Positions 9,336-18,164 of a stretch of 64,000 bases of DNA are shown in pieces. The notes under the pieces were generated by a model that saw only the letters and a program-made list of their open reading frames with translations, was not told where the DNA came from and made no database searches. A program made the position numbers and the translations under genes. Origin of the DNA: Microcoleus vaginatus WJT46-NPBG5 (GTDB lineage Bacteria; Cyanobacteriota; Cyanobacteriia; Cyanobacteriales; Oscillatoriaceae); the NCBI GenBank assembly GCA_019359355.1, contig JAHHHM010000004.1, positions 248,001 through 312,000 of the forward strand, in the 5' to 3' direction. The stretch's first letter is position 1, and every line of letters starts with the position of its first letter.

Positions 9336-10703
9336 ATGAGGTTAGAAGAAGTCAAAAATCAGTCTCCTCACCAGGTCGTAATTGTTGGTGGCGGATTTGG
9401 CGGGCTTTATGCGGCGCAGGAACTTAGACGCGCCTCTGTAGAAGTCACGCTCATTGATAAACGTAATTTTCACCTATTTCAGCCCCTCCTTTATCAAGTA
9501 GCCACCGGCAGCCTGTCTCCCGCCGATATTTCCTCCCCCCTCCGCGCCATATTAAGTGGGAGTAAAAACACAAAAGTTTTGATGGCAGAAGTGCTTGATA
9601 TCAACCCGGAAGACCAAAAAGTTGTACTGCGTGGCCAAGAAATCCCTTACGACACATTAATTGTTGCCACCGGCGTCAGCCATCACTACTTCGGAAAAGA
9701 TGAATGGGCTTCAATGGCACCCGGTTTAAAAACCGTAGAAGACGCCATAGAAATGCGGCGTCGCATCTTCCTGGCTTTTGAAGCCGCAGAGAAAGAAACC
9801 GACCCAGAAAAACGCCGCGCTTGGTTAACATTTGTCGTCGTCGGAGGTGGCCCTACCGGCGTCGAATTAGCAGGTGCTTTATCAGAACTTGCTTACAGCA
9901 CACTCAAGAAAGATTTTTCTAAAATTGACACCACAGAAGCACGAATTTTATTGCTAGAAGGCATGGATCGAGTGCTGCCCCCTTACCCACCAGAGTTATC
10001 AGAAAAAGCGCAAAAATCTCTGGAACACTTGGGCGTCACCGTGCGGACTCGCACGCTGGTAACAAATATTGAAGACCAGTTCGTTACCATGCGCTGCGGC
10101 GACGAAACCGAACAAATTCAGGCCAAAACAATTTTGTGGGCTGCCGGCGTCAAAGCATCAGGAATGGGAAAAATAATTGCCGAACGTACCGGCGCAGAAC
10201 TGGATCGGGTTGGGCGAGTCATTGTCGAACCCGACTTAAGTGTAAAAGGGCATCCCAATATTTTTGTCATTGGCGACTTGGCGAATTTTTCCCATCAAGA
10301 GGACGGCAAGCCGCTTCCAGGCGTTGCGCCCGTCGCCATGCAAGAAGGGCAGTATCTCGCTAAACTCATTAGAGCCAAACTTGCCGGGAAATCTTTGCCG
10401 CCTTTTAGCTATGCTGACTATGGCAGCTTAGCTGTGATCGGTCGCAATAAAGCAGTTGTTAATTTAGGTTTCGTGAAGTTTGCCGGGTTCCCAGCTTGGC
10501 TGGCTTGGGTGTTTGTTCATATTTACTTCCTCATTGAATTTGACAACAAACTGATCGTCATGATTCAGTGGGGCTGGAACTTTTTCACCCGCAAACGCGG
10601 CGCACGTTTAATCACCAATCAAGATGAAAAGATTGAAGTAGAAGAAAAAGTAGAAAGCTTTGAGCGGATGTCAGTGACTAACAAATCTCCAGTTGAGGTT
10701 TAG
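9336..10703 (+). CDS. Type II NADH dehydrogenase (NDH-2)
   Basis: A 455-residue FAD-dependent pyridine nucleotide disulfide-type oxidoreductase. The FAD-binding Rossmann motif is IVGGGFGGLYAAQEL (about 17-31) and the NAD(P)H-binding motif is VVGGGPTGVELAGAL (about 168-182). The NDH-2 motif ILWAAGVKASGMG and the second FAD motif IFVIGDLANF are present. A hydrophobic C-terminal stretch (FPAWLAWVFVHIYFLIEF) is the membrane-associating helix. It would oxidise NAD(P)H and reduce quinone without pumping protons, helping redox balance of the plastoquinone pool. An AAGGAG ribosome binding site precedes the ATG. Several paralogues (NdbA/B/C) exist in cyanobacteria and I cannot say which this is. The downstream neighbour is a Na+/H+ antiporter. 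Confidence 0.92.
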   Translation: MRLEEVKNQSPHQVVIVGGGFGGLYAAQELRRASVEVTLIDKRNFHLFQPLLYQVATGSLSPADISSPLRAILSGSKNTKVLMAEVLDINPEDQKVVLRGQEIPYDTLIVATGVSHHYFGKDEWASMAPGLKTVEDAIEMRRRIFLAFEAAEKETDPEKRRAWLTFVVVGGGPTGVELAGALSELAYSTLKKDFSKIDTTEARILLLEGMDRVLPPYPPELSEKAQKSLEHLGVTVRTRTLVTNIEDQFVTMRCGDETEQIQAKTILWAAGVKASGMGKIIAERTGAELDRVGRVIVEPDLSVKGHPNIFVIGDLANFSHQEDGKPLPGVAPVAMQEGQYLAKLIRAKLAGKSLPPFSYADYGSLAVIGRNKAVVNLGFVKFAGFPAWLAWVFVHIYFLIEFDNKLIVMIQWGWNFFTRKRGARLITNQDEKIEVEEKVESFERMSVTNKSPVEV

Positions 10704-10867
10704 TCAATAGTTAAAAAGCGGTTAAGAATAAGGGTGCATCTTCCCCAGGTTATAAAACCAGCGGGAATCAATTTTGATCGTAAACTCCTCCCAAAAGGAA
10801 GATTCGCAGCAAAAGGTGGTGGCAGTAAACTCATGAGGCAACCACCCTTAACTGTGCGAAGGCTTTT

Positions 10868-12115
10868 GTGGATACTTACATTGTCAGCCTGTTTGTCATC
10901 GGCTTTCTTTTGCTTCTCGTCACCCTCGGTTCTGGCTGGATTTCACGGTTACCGTTATCCTACGCCCTGATTTATTTGCTTGTTGGTATTGCGTTGGGTC
11001 CATACGGAGTTCAGCTAATTGACTTACGACCCGATGCCAAATTTCTAGAACGACTGACAGAATTTGTTGTTCTTATTTCTGTCTTTAGCTGCGGTCTCAA
11101 AATGAAGCGACCCCTGAAATTGTGGGCGTGGAATATAACAGCGCGGCTGATTGGTTTATTGATGCCAATTTCCATCTTTGCCATTGCCGCTGCCGGCCAT
11201 TGGATCTTAGGTCTTGACTGGGGACCTGCTATTTTGCTAGGCGCTATTCTCGCACCGACTGATCCAGTTTTGGCTTCCGAAGTTCAGATGGCCCACATGG
11301 AAGATAAAGACGAATTGCGCTTTGGCTTGACTTCAGAAGGGGGTTTAAATGATGCGCTGGCTTTTCCGTTCGTCTATTTTGGGCTTTACGCATTAAAAGA
11401 TAGCAATTGGGATAACTGGATTAAACAGTGGGTTGCCATCGATTTAATTTGGGCAATTGCTGCCGGCATCGGCATGGGAATTGTGGTGGCAAAAGCAGTT
11501 GTTTGGGTTGATAAGCAACTTCAAAAATACCGCCCCGTTGATAACTTGATGGAAGATTTTATTGCCCTCAGCACAATTTTACTCACTTATTCCCTCACAG
11601 AATTTGTCAATGGTTATGGATTTCTTGCTGTTTTTGTGGCAGGTGTCGTCTTTCAGAAAACTTACCACAATCCGGAAAAATCGCTCTCTCAGCTAGAATT
11701 TACAGAGCGAATTGAAAAACTTATGGAAGTCGCTACCATTTTGCTCTTAGGTTCACTCCTGCGATTTCAACCGATGATAGCCTATGCCGGCGATACGTTA
11801 ATCATTGCTGGATTAGTGCTTTTAGTAGTTCGACCCCTCGGAGCATGGCTGACTACACTAGGCGGATATTGGAAATCGAAAACCCGCTGGCTCTTTGGCT
11901 GGTTTGGCATTCGCGGTGTGGGGTCTTTATATTATCTAGCCTATGCATTTAGCAAAGGGTTAGAAGGTGAAACAGGTGAGCGGATTGCTTGGATTACTTA
12001 TACAACGATTGTAATTTCTGTAATTATCCACGGGATTAGTTCAACGCCTTTAATGAACTGGTATCACGCCAAAATTGAACCAACCCAGCCTTCTATAGTA
12101 GAAAGCAGTAAGTAG
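10868..12115 (+). CDS. Cation:proton antiporter (CPA1 Na+/H+ exchanger family)
   Basis: A 415-residue integral membrane protein with about 12 hydrophobic segments, covering the Na_H_Exchanger domain. The conserved acidic motif of the ion-translocating unfolded helix pair is seen in ILAPTDPVLASEVQ (Asp of TDP, about residue 139) and in SEGGLNDALAFPFV. The family arginine motif is GWFGIRGVGSLYYLAYA. The start is GTG preceded by GAAGG. It would exchange Na+ (or K+) for H+ for pH and salt homeostasis. It lies 164 bases after the NDH-2 gene in the same direction and is closed by a strong terminator that overlaps its own stop codon. Confidence 0.92.
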   Translation: MDTYIVSLFVIGFLLLLVTLGSGWISRLPLSYALIYLLVGIALGPYGVQLIDLRPDAKFLERLTEFVVLISVFSCGLKMKRPLKLWAWNITARLIGLLMPISIFAIAAAGHWILGLDWGPAILLGAILAPTDPVLASEVQMAHMEDKDELRFGLTSEGGLNDALAFPFVYFGLYALKDSNWDNWIKQWVAIDLIWAIAAGIGMGIVVAKAVVWVDKQLQKYRPVDNLMEDFIALSTILLTYSLTEFVNGYGFLAVFVAGVVFQKTYHNPEKSLSQLEFTERIEKLMEVATILLLGSLLRFQPMIAYAGDTLIIAGLVLLVVRPLGAWLTTLGGYWKSKTRWLFGWFGIRGVGSLYYLAYAFSKGLEGETGERIAWITYTTIVISVIIHGISSTPLMNWYHAKIEPTQPSIVESSK

Positions 12116-12148
12116 CTGAAAATTTCACCGCTACTTACTGCTTTTTTT
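12103..12148 (+). terminator. Rho-independent terminator overlapping the antiporter stop codon
   Basis: A 14-bp perfect stem (AAGCAGTAAGTAGC at 12103-12116 and its complement at 12130-12143), a 13-base loop and a run of seven T. The antiporter TAG stop (12113-12115) lies inside the left arm. Confidence 0.88.
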
Positions 12149-12268
12149 GTCAGATGTGATTTGTTACTTTGTAATTCGCCGGTGTCCGAACAAACCGGCA
12201 AATTACGCCATTGAACCGAAAACCCTAAAACCATTTACCTGGCTATAAAGCGCAGTTAACACCGGCTT

Positions 12269-12790
12269 CTAGCGTCCGTCTCTGTCGATGTCACCAGGAA
12301 CCGCCCGTTCAACCCGGTTCCACGCATCGCGGGTTGCGTGCTTGGCTTTATCCCAACCTAAGCGTGACTGGCCACGATCCGCTTCATAATGGCGCTGTAG
12401 ATCCGTTTCTAGCTCGTCGTAGCTTTTGCCTGTGCTGGCGTAGGTTCTATAACCTTCATAGCCGGTGCGATAGGCCGGCTGATAGTCGTCATATGCCATC
12501 CCCTGCTCAACGTAGGATTGAGAGGTATAGTTATCGCGCCAGTAAGCCTCTTCCACGGTGGGATCGATGGCTTCAGCAACACCCTTGCCGGCTAACCCGC
12601 CAGCGACTGAACCCACCACAGCACCCACAACCGCGCCCACAGGGCCACCAATTGCTGCACCAATTGCTGTACCGGCAGCACCTGCGCCGGCGGCACCAAT
12701 CCCCGTACCCACTGGATGTGCTCCAGGCTGACCGGAAAGCGGGTCAAGGTTGGCATCCGGTTCGTTTGTATTGTGTCTGTCGTTACTCAT
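12269..12790 (-). CDS. Glycine-zipper domain protein
   Basis: About 173 residues. The central part (about 25-70) is a glycine-zipper membrane-interacting segment made of GxxxG spacings, such as GAAIGGPVGAVVGAVVGSVAGG. A hydrophilic C-terminal half follows, rich in Tyr, Asp and Arg, with YEGYRTYASTGKSYDELE. No signal peptide is evident. The ATG at 12790 is preferred over an upstream in-frame TTG because AAGGA lies about 11 bases before it. Such proteins are often stress-induced and may insert in or bind membranes, but the role here is unknown. An AT-rich spacer precedes it. Confidence 0.75.
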   Translation of the reverse strand: MSNDRHNTNEPDANLDPLSGQPGAHPVGTGIGAAGAGAAGTAIGAAIGGPVGAVVGAVVGSVAGGLAGKGVAEAIDPTVEEAYWRDNYTSQSYVEQGMAYDDYQPAYRTGYEGYRTYASTGKSYDELETDLQRHYEADRGQSRLGWDKAKHATRDAWNRVERAVPGDIDRDGR

Positions 12791-12814
12791 AAGTATTGTT
12801 TCCTTTTTGTTCAA

Positions 12815-13128
12815 TTGCGTATTCTTTCTTAAACCTACTCTTTAAATTCCCCGGCCAACATCTTTCTGAAGAGTGACTTTTTCCTGTATTTTTTATGAGT
12901 TATTTAACTTTTATTTAATAAAATATACGAGCCATTTCTTTAATTTCAATCTTTATAACTTGGTTAAAATTTATTTAATTAAATATAAAAATCTTAATTT
13001 AAGAATAAAGTATTTAATACTGAAAACTCCATCCAAACAACCGTTTAAATGGAGTTATCGTTGAAACTTTGGAAGGAAAAATTAAGCTATTTATATAGCA
13101 TCAGACCTACCATTTAGTTCCTTATCAA
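12815..13128. other. AT-rich spacer
   Basis: About 310 bases of very AT-rich sequence (especially 12890-13025, many TTTAATT and AAATAT runs) between two minus-strand genes. It should hold the promoter of the glycine-zipper gene. No gene is apparent. Confidence 0.5.
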
Positions 13129-13479
13129 CTAATCGTTGCCAGTCACCTTTTCAATGGCCTCTTCGGCTTTTTGGATTAAGCCTGGTTCGGGATTTTCCTC
13201 TTTGTATTCCTCTAAATTCTCTTCGTAAACCTTCTCAATGCTTGTCTCACTTTGAGCTTCCTTTACGGCTTCTTCATAAGCCTGTTCCCGACTCATACCG
13301 GCTTGAGGATCGAGGACATCGGGATCGGGTAGAGCCGGCTTTTTACTGACGGCTGTTGCTGCATAACTTGGCTGGGGAGCGAAGATGAATAAACCGGACA
13401 CGCCGATTAAAGTCATGAGGCACACAATCACTAGGCTCGTGCGTAATGCTTGCCCCAAGGCTTGTAAAATCCGCTGCAT
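13129..13479 (-). CDS. Small membrane-anchored protein of unknown function
   Basis: A 116-residue protein starting MQRILQALGQAL. An N-terminal hydrophobic segment (about residues 13-38, SLVIVCLMTLIGVSGLFIF) is followed by APQPSYAA, which could be a signal-peptidase site. The rest is acidic and Glu/Lys-rich, with EEAVKEAQSETSIEKVYEENLEEYKEE, probably helical. The start at 13479 is set by a very strong AGAGGAGGT ribosome binding site at 13487-13495, so the longer in-frame extension is not used. I do not recognise a family. It is likely a thylakoid-lumen or periplasmic small protein. Confidence 0.7.
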   Translation of the reverse strand: MQRILQALGQALRTSLVIVCLMTLIGVSGLFIFAPQPSYAATAVSKKPALPDPDVLDPQAGMSREQAYEEAVKEAQSETSIEKVYEENLEEYKEENPEPGLIQKAEEAIEKVTGND

Positions 13480-13655
13480 ATAAAATACCTCCTCTGACCT
13501 TTTTGTTGGGAAATTGTACTGCGACATTTGGCTATAAGAAGCATATTACGCTGACAACTCCAGCGTTTACTTCTACCGGCAGGCAGATTCAAGCATTCGG
13601 GAAATTAAAAATTGTTACAGCAACAATGAATAACTATATAGACAGATAAAGACGG

Positions 13656-14768
13656 TTAGTGCTGCAACACTTCTTGATGAATCTTCAGGCCGCGACTTTC
13701 TAAGCAATGCTCAAATAAATCAGTTGGTAGCGCTTGTTCAACCGGCCACACTCCAGGCTTGTTCAGCTTCCCTGACAAAATGAACTCAGCAATCGTGCCA
13801 GTGCCAATGCCGGTGGCAATTGCGGCGTTGTCATGCACCACACTTGTGCAATAAGTCGCCGGCTGTCCGTTCTTGCGTCCCGATACCTCAGAACGAACCG
13901 CCACCCCAGTCCCGATAATCCGATCCGTCACACTCGTCATGCGATAACTGACGTGAGACAGAAACTCAATCACCGCATTATTTCGTAACCAACTCGATGG
14001 CCACAAGTTTGCGACGATCCAAGTCATGTGATTGTAAAGATCCGGGGCGGTGCCAAACTTGGTAATCACCGTTTTCACGCCAGGGAAGGATTCAGGCAGC
14101 GTGAACGCTTCCGGCATATCAAACCAGTAAACGCCGGTTTTGCCATAAGGGGCGGGAAACTGAATCGTTTCGCGCTGGGTGTAAGGCTTCACCTGTTGCC
14201 ACTGACCCTCTACCAAAACATCAAACGGACTTTGCAGACCTAAAAATGTTGTCCGCATCACCGTCATGCCGGCACCGCCCGAACTGCCCACCACATAGGT
14301 TAAATGAATGCGTTCCGCCTCATCCAACTGCTCAACGCCCTGGCGCACCATGCTATTAGAAACCCCAGGAAAGATGCCGGTGTTAATAATCGCCGTCACC
14401 CCAGCCGCCTTCGCCGCTTCAGTGCAATCTAACGCCTTGCGGGTAAAACTGCGGCTGTCACTCACATCCACATAATTCACACCCTCCTCAATGCAAGTTT
14501 TGAGAACATTTGCATCTCGATAGTGAAAAGGGCCGGCACAGTGAACTACTAAATTAGAATCGGCGATTGCCTTTCTCACCCCCTCGTGATTCGCCAAATC
14601 TAAAGCCACAAAATCTACTTTAGGACCCAAATCATCACTGACCTGCTCCGCCGTATGTGCGTCACGCCCAGTAATCATGATTCGCGCATCAGTATGGTTG
14701 AGTAAGTCTCTCGCTACACTGCTGCCAATGCGCCCTCGTCCGCCAAGAATTAAAACACGATGTGTCAT
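13656..14768 (-). CDS. Saccharopine dehydrogenase-like NAD(P)-binding reductase
   Basis: A 370-residue protein with an N-terminal Rossmann motif LILGGRGRIGSSVARDLL (about 6-23) and the saccharopine dehydrogenase NADP-binding fold up to about 130 (VVHCAGPFHYRDANV, GVNYVDVSD). The C-terminal catalytic-like domain includes TGIFPGVSNSMV and GSSGGAGMTVMRTTFLG. The family covers saccharopine dehydrogenases, homospermidine-synthase relatives and lipid-linked reductases, so substrate cannot be assigned. It lies 199 bases downstream of crtO on the same strand and could be co-transcribed, although a hairpin sits between them. Confidence 0.82.
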   Translation of the reverse strand: MTHRVLILGGRGRIGSSVARDLLNHTDARIMITGRDAHTAEQVSDDLGPKVDFVALDLANHEGVRKAIADSNLVVHCAGPFHYRDANVLKTCIEEGVNYVDVSDSRSFTRKALDCTEAAKAAGVTAIINTGIFPGVSNSMVRQGVEQLDEAERIHLTYVVGSSGGAGMTVMRTTFLGLQSPFDVLVEGQWQQVKPYTQRETIQFPAPYGKTGVYWFDMPEAFTLPESFPGVKTVITKFGTAPDLYNHMTWIVANLWPSSWLRNNAVIEFLSHVSYRMTSVTDRIIGTGVAVRSEVSGRKNGQPATYCTSVVHDNAAIATGIGTGTIAEFILSGKLNKPGVWPVEQALPTDLFEHCLESRGLKIHQEVLQH

Positions 14769-14937
14769 CTCTTAATCATCGCTAACACTATCTTCAGTTC
14801 ATCATTTTTAAGTGATCCCATTCATCTGTAGAAAGGATGAACAATTTTGAATCAAAAATGAAAAAGGTGCCAGTAAGCCGGTTTCCATTCTTAAAATTCA
14901 CCCTCAAAAGCCTACAGAAACTTTTTCATCCTTGTGC

Positions 14938-14958
14938 GGGCATGGCAGTGCCATGCCC
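14938..14958. repeat. Perfect 10-bp hairpin between crtO and the reductase gene
   Basis: GGGCATGGCA and its exact complement flank a single G. The element sits ten bases beyond the crtO stop codon. It has no T run in the minus direction, so it is either a mRNA-stabilising hairpin or a dispersed palindromic repeat rather than a classical terminator. Confidence 0.5.
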
Positions 14959-14967
14959 CAGCACACC

Positions 14968-16662
14968 TCAGCTTTTCTTAAACAAATCCTTTGCCGTTGA
15001 TTTAATAGAATTCGCCGCATCACTTAGCGTCTGAGTGAGCGGTTGCTGAGTGTGCAAGAAGATGCGAGCACAGTTGCGCCCTGGCATCCCAGAAATAGAC
15101 CCACCCGGATGGGTGCCGGCACCAGTGAGAAACAGCCCTTCAATCGGCGTTTTATAGTTTGCCAACTCTGGCAAGGGACGGAAAAACACCATCTGATCCA
15201 GCGTCATGTCGATGTGATAGTAATTGCCTTTATAGGCTCCCAGACGCGCGCCCAGTTCCGCTGGACTTTCCACCCGGCGGGCGATTGTGGCTTTCTTGAC
15301 ATTCGGCGCATAATCGGCGAGCTTGTCAATAACGCGATCTGCCACCTTGTTCTTCAGTTCATCCGTCCAGCCGGTGCCATTCAGGCCGGTTCCTTCCGCA
15401 CCGGCAATTTGGTAAGGAGCAAAAAACTCAATCCAAACCGTATGCTTACCGGGGGGTGCCATTGATGGATCGAGCATCGTCGGCTGCACCACATACATCG
15501 ATGGATCGGAATCTGGAATGTTGCCCACGCTCGGTTCACTGTGGGATATCTCAACGTGTCTAACCGAGTCAGCAATTAGAATTGAACCGATTAAATACTC
15601 ATCTTTGTGTTCGTGATGCTCAAAGCGCAGCGGTTCATCCATCGCCAAGTCAATCTTGAGGATGGTTTCGTTGTTATTGACGATCCGGCGTTCCAAACGC
15701 TCGCGCAGATCGGGATCAGCAGCATCTACATCGCTTTCATCCATCAATTGTAAAAATACGCGCTTCGCATCAATATTAGAGATAACGCCGCGTTTGGCCC
15801 GATATTCAGTGCCATTCGCCACCCGAACGCCCACAGCCTTACCATCATCAATTAAGATTCGCTCAACGTGCTGATCTGTGAGAACTTCTCCGCCTAAAGC
15901 TTTCACTAAATTAAGCAACGCTTGCACTAAAGCGCCGGTGCCGCCACGCGGTCTTGCCATACCGGGGTTGTGACGCATTGCCATCATGATCGCCCCCACA
16001 GAAATGGTTTTTTGGGAGGGCGGCGCACCGAGTTCGGCTGCGAGTCTTGCCAAGGGTGCTTTTAAAAATTCCGAATCAAACCATTCATTTATGACATCTT
16101 CCGCGCTGGTCAGCATGGTGCGAATAAAGTCCAGCGTTTTGTCAGGGCCACCGATCACAGAAAGTAATTTTTTCAGCTTTTCTATGTCGTAATTGCCGGC
16201 GATATCAACAACAGACTTAGGCGGTGCGTTGAAAACAGGAATCATCGCGCCAATGACCCGCTGCCAGAAATCTGTGTATTCTGCGTATTTTTTAGCGTCG
16301 CGCTCGTTATACCGGCCTATTTCAGCACAGGTTTTTTCAACGGATTTATGTCCCAAGAAGTATTTGCCATCGGGATGGGGGCAAAAAACGACGGGATCGC
16401 ACCACAGATACTCTAAACCGTACTTTTCTAGTTCTAATTCTTCGATTACCGGCCCTAGGTGGATGAATTCGTGGTCAATCGCACAGAGGTTAAATTTAAA
16501 CCCAGGAGCCTCTTCGGGCATGGCTTCCTCGGTCGTTGCGGCACCACCTGGGACTGAACGTTTTTCTAATAATAAAACGCTATACCCTGCTTTGAGGAGA
16601 TAAGAAGCGCAGACCAGCCCGTTATGACCGGCTCCTATGATAATGACATCATACGTTTGCAT
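14968..16662 (-). CDS. crtO: CrtO-type beta-carotene ketolase
   Basis: A 564-residue FAD-dependent oxidoreductase of the phytoene desaturase superfamily. It opens with the dinucleotide-binding motif VIIIGAGHNGLVCASYLL (about 6-23) and EKRSVPGGAATTEE. It closes with LTGAGTHPGGSISGMPGRNCAR, the hallmark C-terminal FAD motif. From memory, long stretches (NEWFDSEFLKAPLARL, GTGWTDELKNKVADRVIDKL) match Synechocystis CrtO rather than the desaturases CrtI/CrtD. CrtO adds a keto group to beta-carotene to give echinenone, the carotenoid used by orange carotenoid proteins. It acts at membranes. The close paralogues CrtO/CrtD-like proteins could be confused, but the length and N-terminus favour CrtO. Confidence 0.88.
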   Translation of the reverse strand: MQTYDVIIIGAGHNGLVCASYLLKAGYSVLLLEKRSVPGGAATTEEAMPEEAPGFKFNLCAIDHEFIHLGPVIEELELEKYGLEYLWCDPVVFCPHPDGKYFLGHKSVEKTCAEIGRYNERDAKKYAEYTDFWQRVIGAMIPVFNAPPKSVVDIAGNYDIEKLKKLLSVIGGPDKTLDFIRTMLTSAEDVINEWFDSEFLKAPLARLAAELGAPPSQKTISVGAIMMAMRHNPGMARPRGGTGALVQALLNLVKALGGEVLTDQHVERILIDDGKAVGVRVANGTEYRAKRGVISNIDAKRVFLQLMDESDVDAADPDLRERLERRIVNNNETILKIDLAMDEPLRFEHHEHKDEYLIGSILIADSVRHVEISHSEPSVGNIPDSDPSMYVVQPTMLDPSMAPPGKHTVWIEFFAPYQIAGAEGTGLNGTGWTDELKNKVADRVIDKLADYAPNVKKATIARRVESPAELGARLGAYKGNYYHIDMTLDQMVFFRPLPELANYKTPIEGLFLTGAGTHPGGSISGMPGRNCARIFLHTQQPLTQTLSDAANSIKSTAKDLFKKS

Positions 16663-16830
16663 AGCTGAAATTTTATGAGAGTTGGACTGGGCTTATCTTA
16701 CAAAAGTTAACAAATTCTCAGGCTCTACCACGCGACAGAGATTGATGCTGGGTGTGCGGGGGGTGCCGGCAGAGGCGAGTGTTAAAAGCCGACACACTGG
16801 CTAAAAAAATAACAATTCAAGGCAATTGTA

Positions 16831-18138
16831 ATGACATTAGATAAACGCAGATTTTATAAGGCGTGCAACCCCAGCAAGACACTAAGGGGAGAAAATGAGA
16901 GCGGCGATCTGTACTTTATCGATTTGTCGCCGGCGCGAGGTCGCTGGCTGATTGATGAATTCAAGCAAACGATTGCCCACGCTTCAGCGAATCAGCCAAC
17001 CTGTCAGTTATTTACGGCACATATTGGCTGCTGGAAGGAAATAGAACTGCGCCGGCTCCAAACTGAGTTAAATGAGCAAGGATTTCATACCGTCTATTGC
17101 AACGCCGGCCAAGACTAGGAGCTGGTAGATGTTGATATCAGTGATATCTTGCTGCTAATTGCCGGTCAGGTGAGTGAAAGCATTGAGAAGATTCAAATTA
17201 ATCTGCAACTGCAAGGCTTGAAAGCATTACTGAAACCCGCAGCAAAGTTGTCGCAAACACTCTTTGAACTCGAAGAAGCCGGGTTTTCGCTGTCTGCCGG
17301 CATTAAAAAAATTACTGCTAAAGCGAAAGACAATCTCCAACTTCGCACTGAGTTAAAAATATATTTAGAACCTGAAAGTAACAACCTTTTGCAAGCAATC
17401 AATCAAGAATTACTCGAACCGGCAAGCCAAAAACTCAAACAGCGCGCCAAGAAAGGATTAGTGGTGATTGTAGATAACTTGGATCGGGTCGATCCCCGCC
17501 GCTTGCCGTCGGGACGCACCCAGCCAGAATATCTGTTTACTGACCGAGGTAAACAATTAAGCCAACTTCACTGCCACGTTATTTGCACGATTCCGTTGCG
17601 GCTGGTTTACTCGCAAGACTCAGAGAAACTAATCGGCAACTTTGGTAGGGAACCTAAAGTATTACCAATGGTGCCGGTGTGCCGGCGCGATGGAAGCGAA
17701 TGCGAGGAAGGGATGGCACTGTTGCAACAAGTGGTGTTGGTGAGAGCATTTCCCGATGTTGACCCACAGCAGCGGCTAAACTTCATCACAGAGATATTTG
17801 ATACCCCTGAAACTTTAAACCGGCTATGCCGCATCAGTGGCGGTCATGTTCGCAACCTATTAGGGCTACTTTATCGCTGTATCCAGAAAGGCGATCTACC
17901 CATCCCGCATCAGCGTTTAGAAAGCGTTATTCAAGAACGCTGCAAAGAATTGATACGAGCAATTGAACCCCATGAATGGGAATTATTGCGCCTAGTTGCG
18001 CGAGATAAAACCATTAAAGACGAGACAGACTATCAAATCTTGCGACGCAGTCTATTTATATATGAGTACCAGGATGAGCGGGGACGCTGGTTTGATGTGA
18101 ATCCGATTTTGGCAGAAGCCGAGCCATTTAAAATATAG
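16831..18138 (+). pseudogene. P-loop ATPase gene interrupted by an in-frame TAG, with degraded Walker A
   Basis: A single frame of 436 codons is broken only by a TAG at 17116-17118 (codon 96). The reading frame continues in the same phase without any shift (codons ELVDVDISDILLLIAGQVSES). The N-terminal part has MTLDKRRFYKACNPSKTL and a P-loop region reading TAHIGCWKEIEL. The usual GxxxxGK[ST] has lost its first Gly, the Gly before Lys and the Ser/Thr. The later part keeps a Walker B-like LVVIVDNLDR and a well-preserved C-terminal helical region. The intact relatives, as I recall them, are cyanobacterial AAA/STAND-like ATP-binding proteins. Two independent lesions in one gene support pseudogenisation. 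An alternative is that the C-terminal 330 residues are expressed alone from the TTG at 17149. Confidence 0.8.
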
Positions 18139-18164
18139 AGCCGGCACCCCCTCAAAGGCTCAAT

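Noticed and set aside
10734-10970. 78-codon plus-strand frame before the antiporter gene
   Set aside because: It overlaps the antiporter start in another phase, has no family-like sequence and no ribosome site better than that of the antiporter.
12334-12792. 152-codon frame opposite the glycine-zipper gene
   Set aside because: It is the complement of a real gene and its His/Arg/Gln-rich, low-complexity product looks like a shadow.
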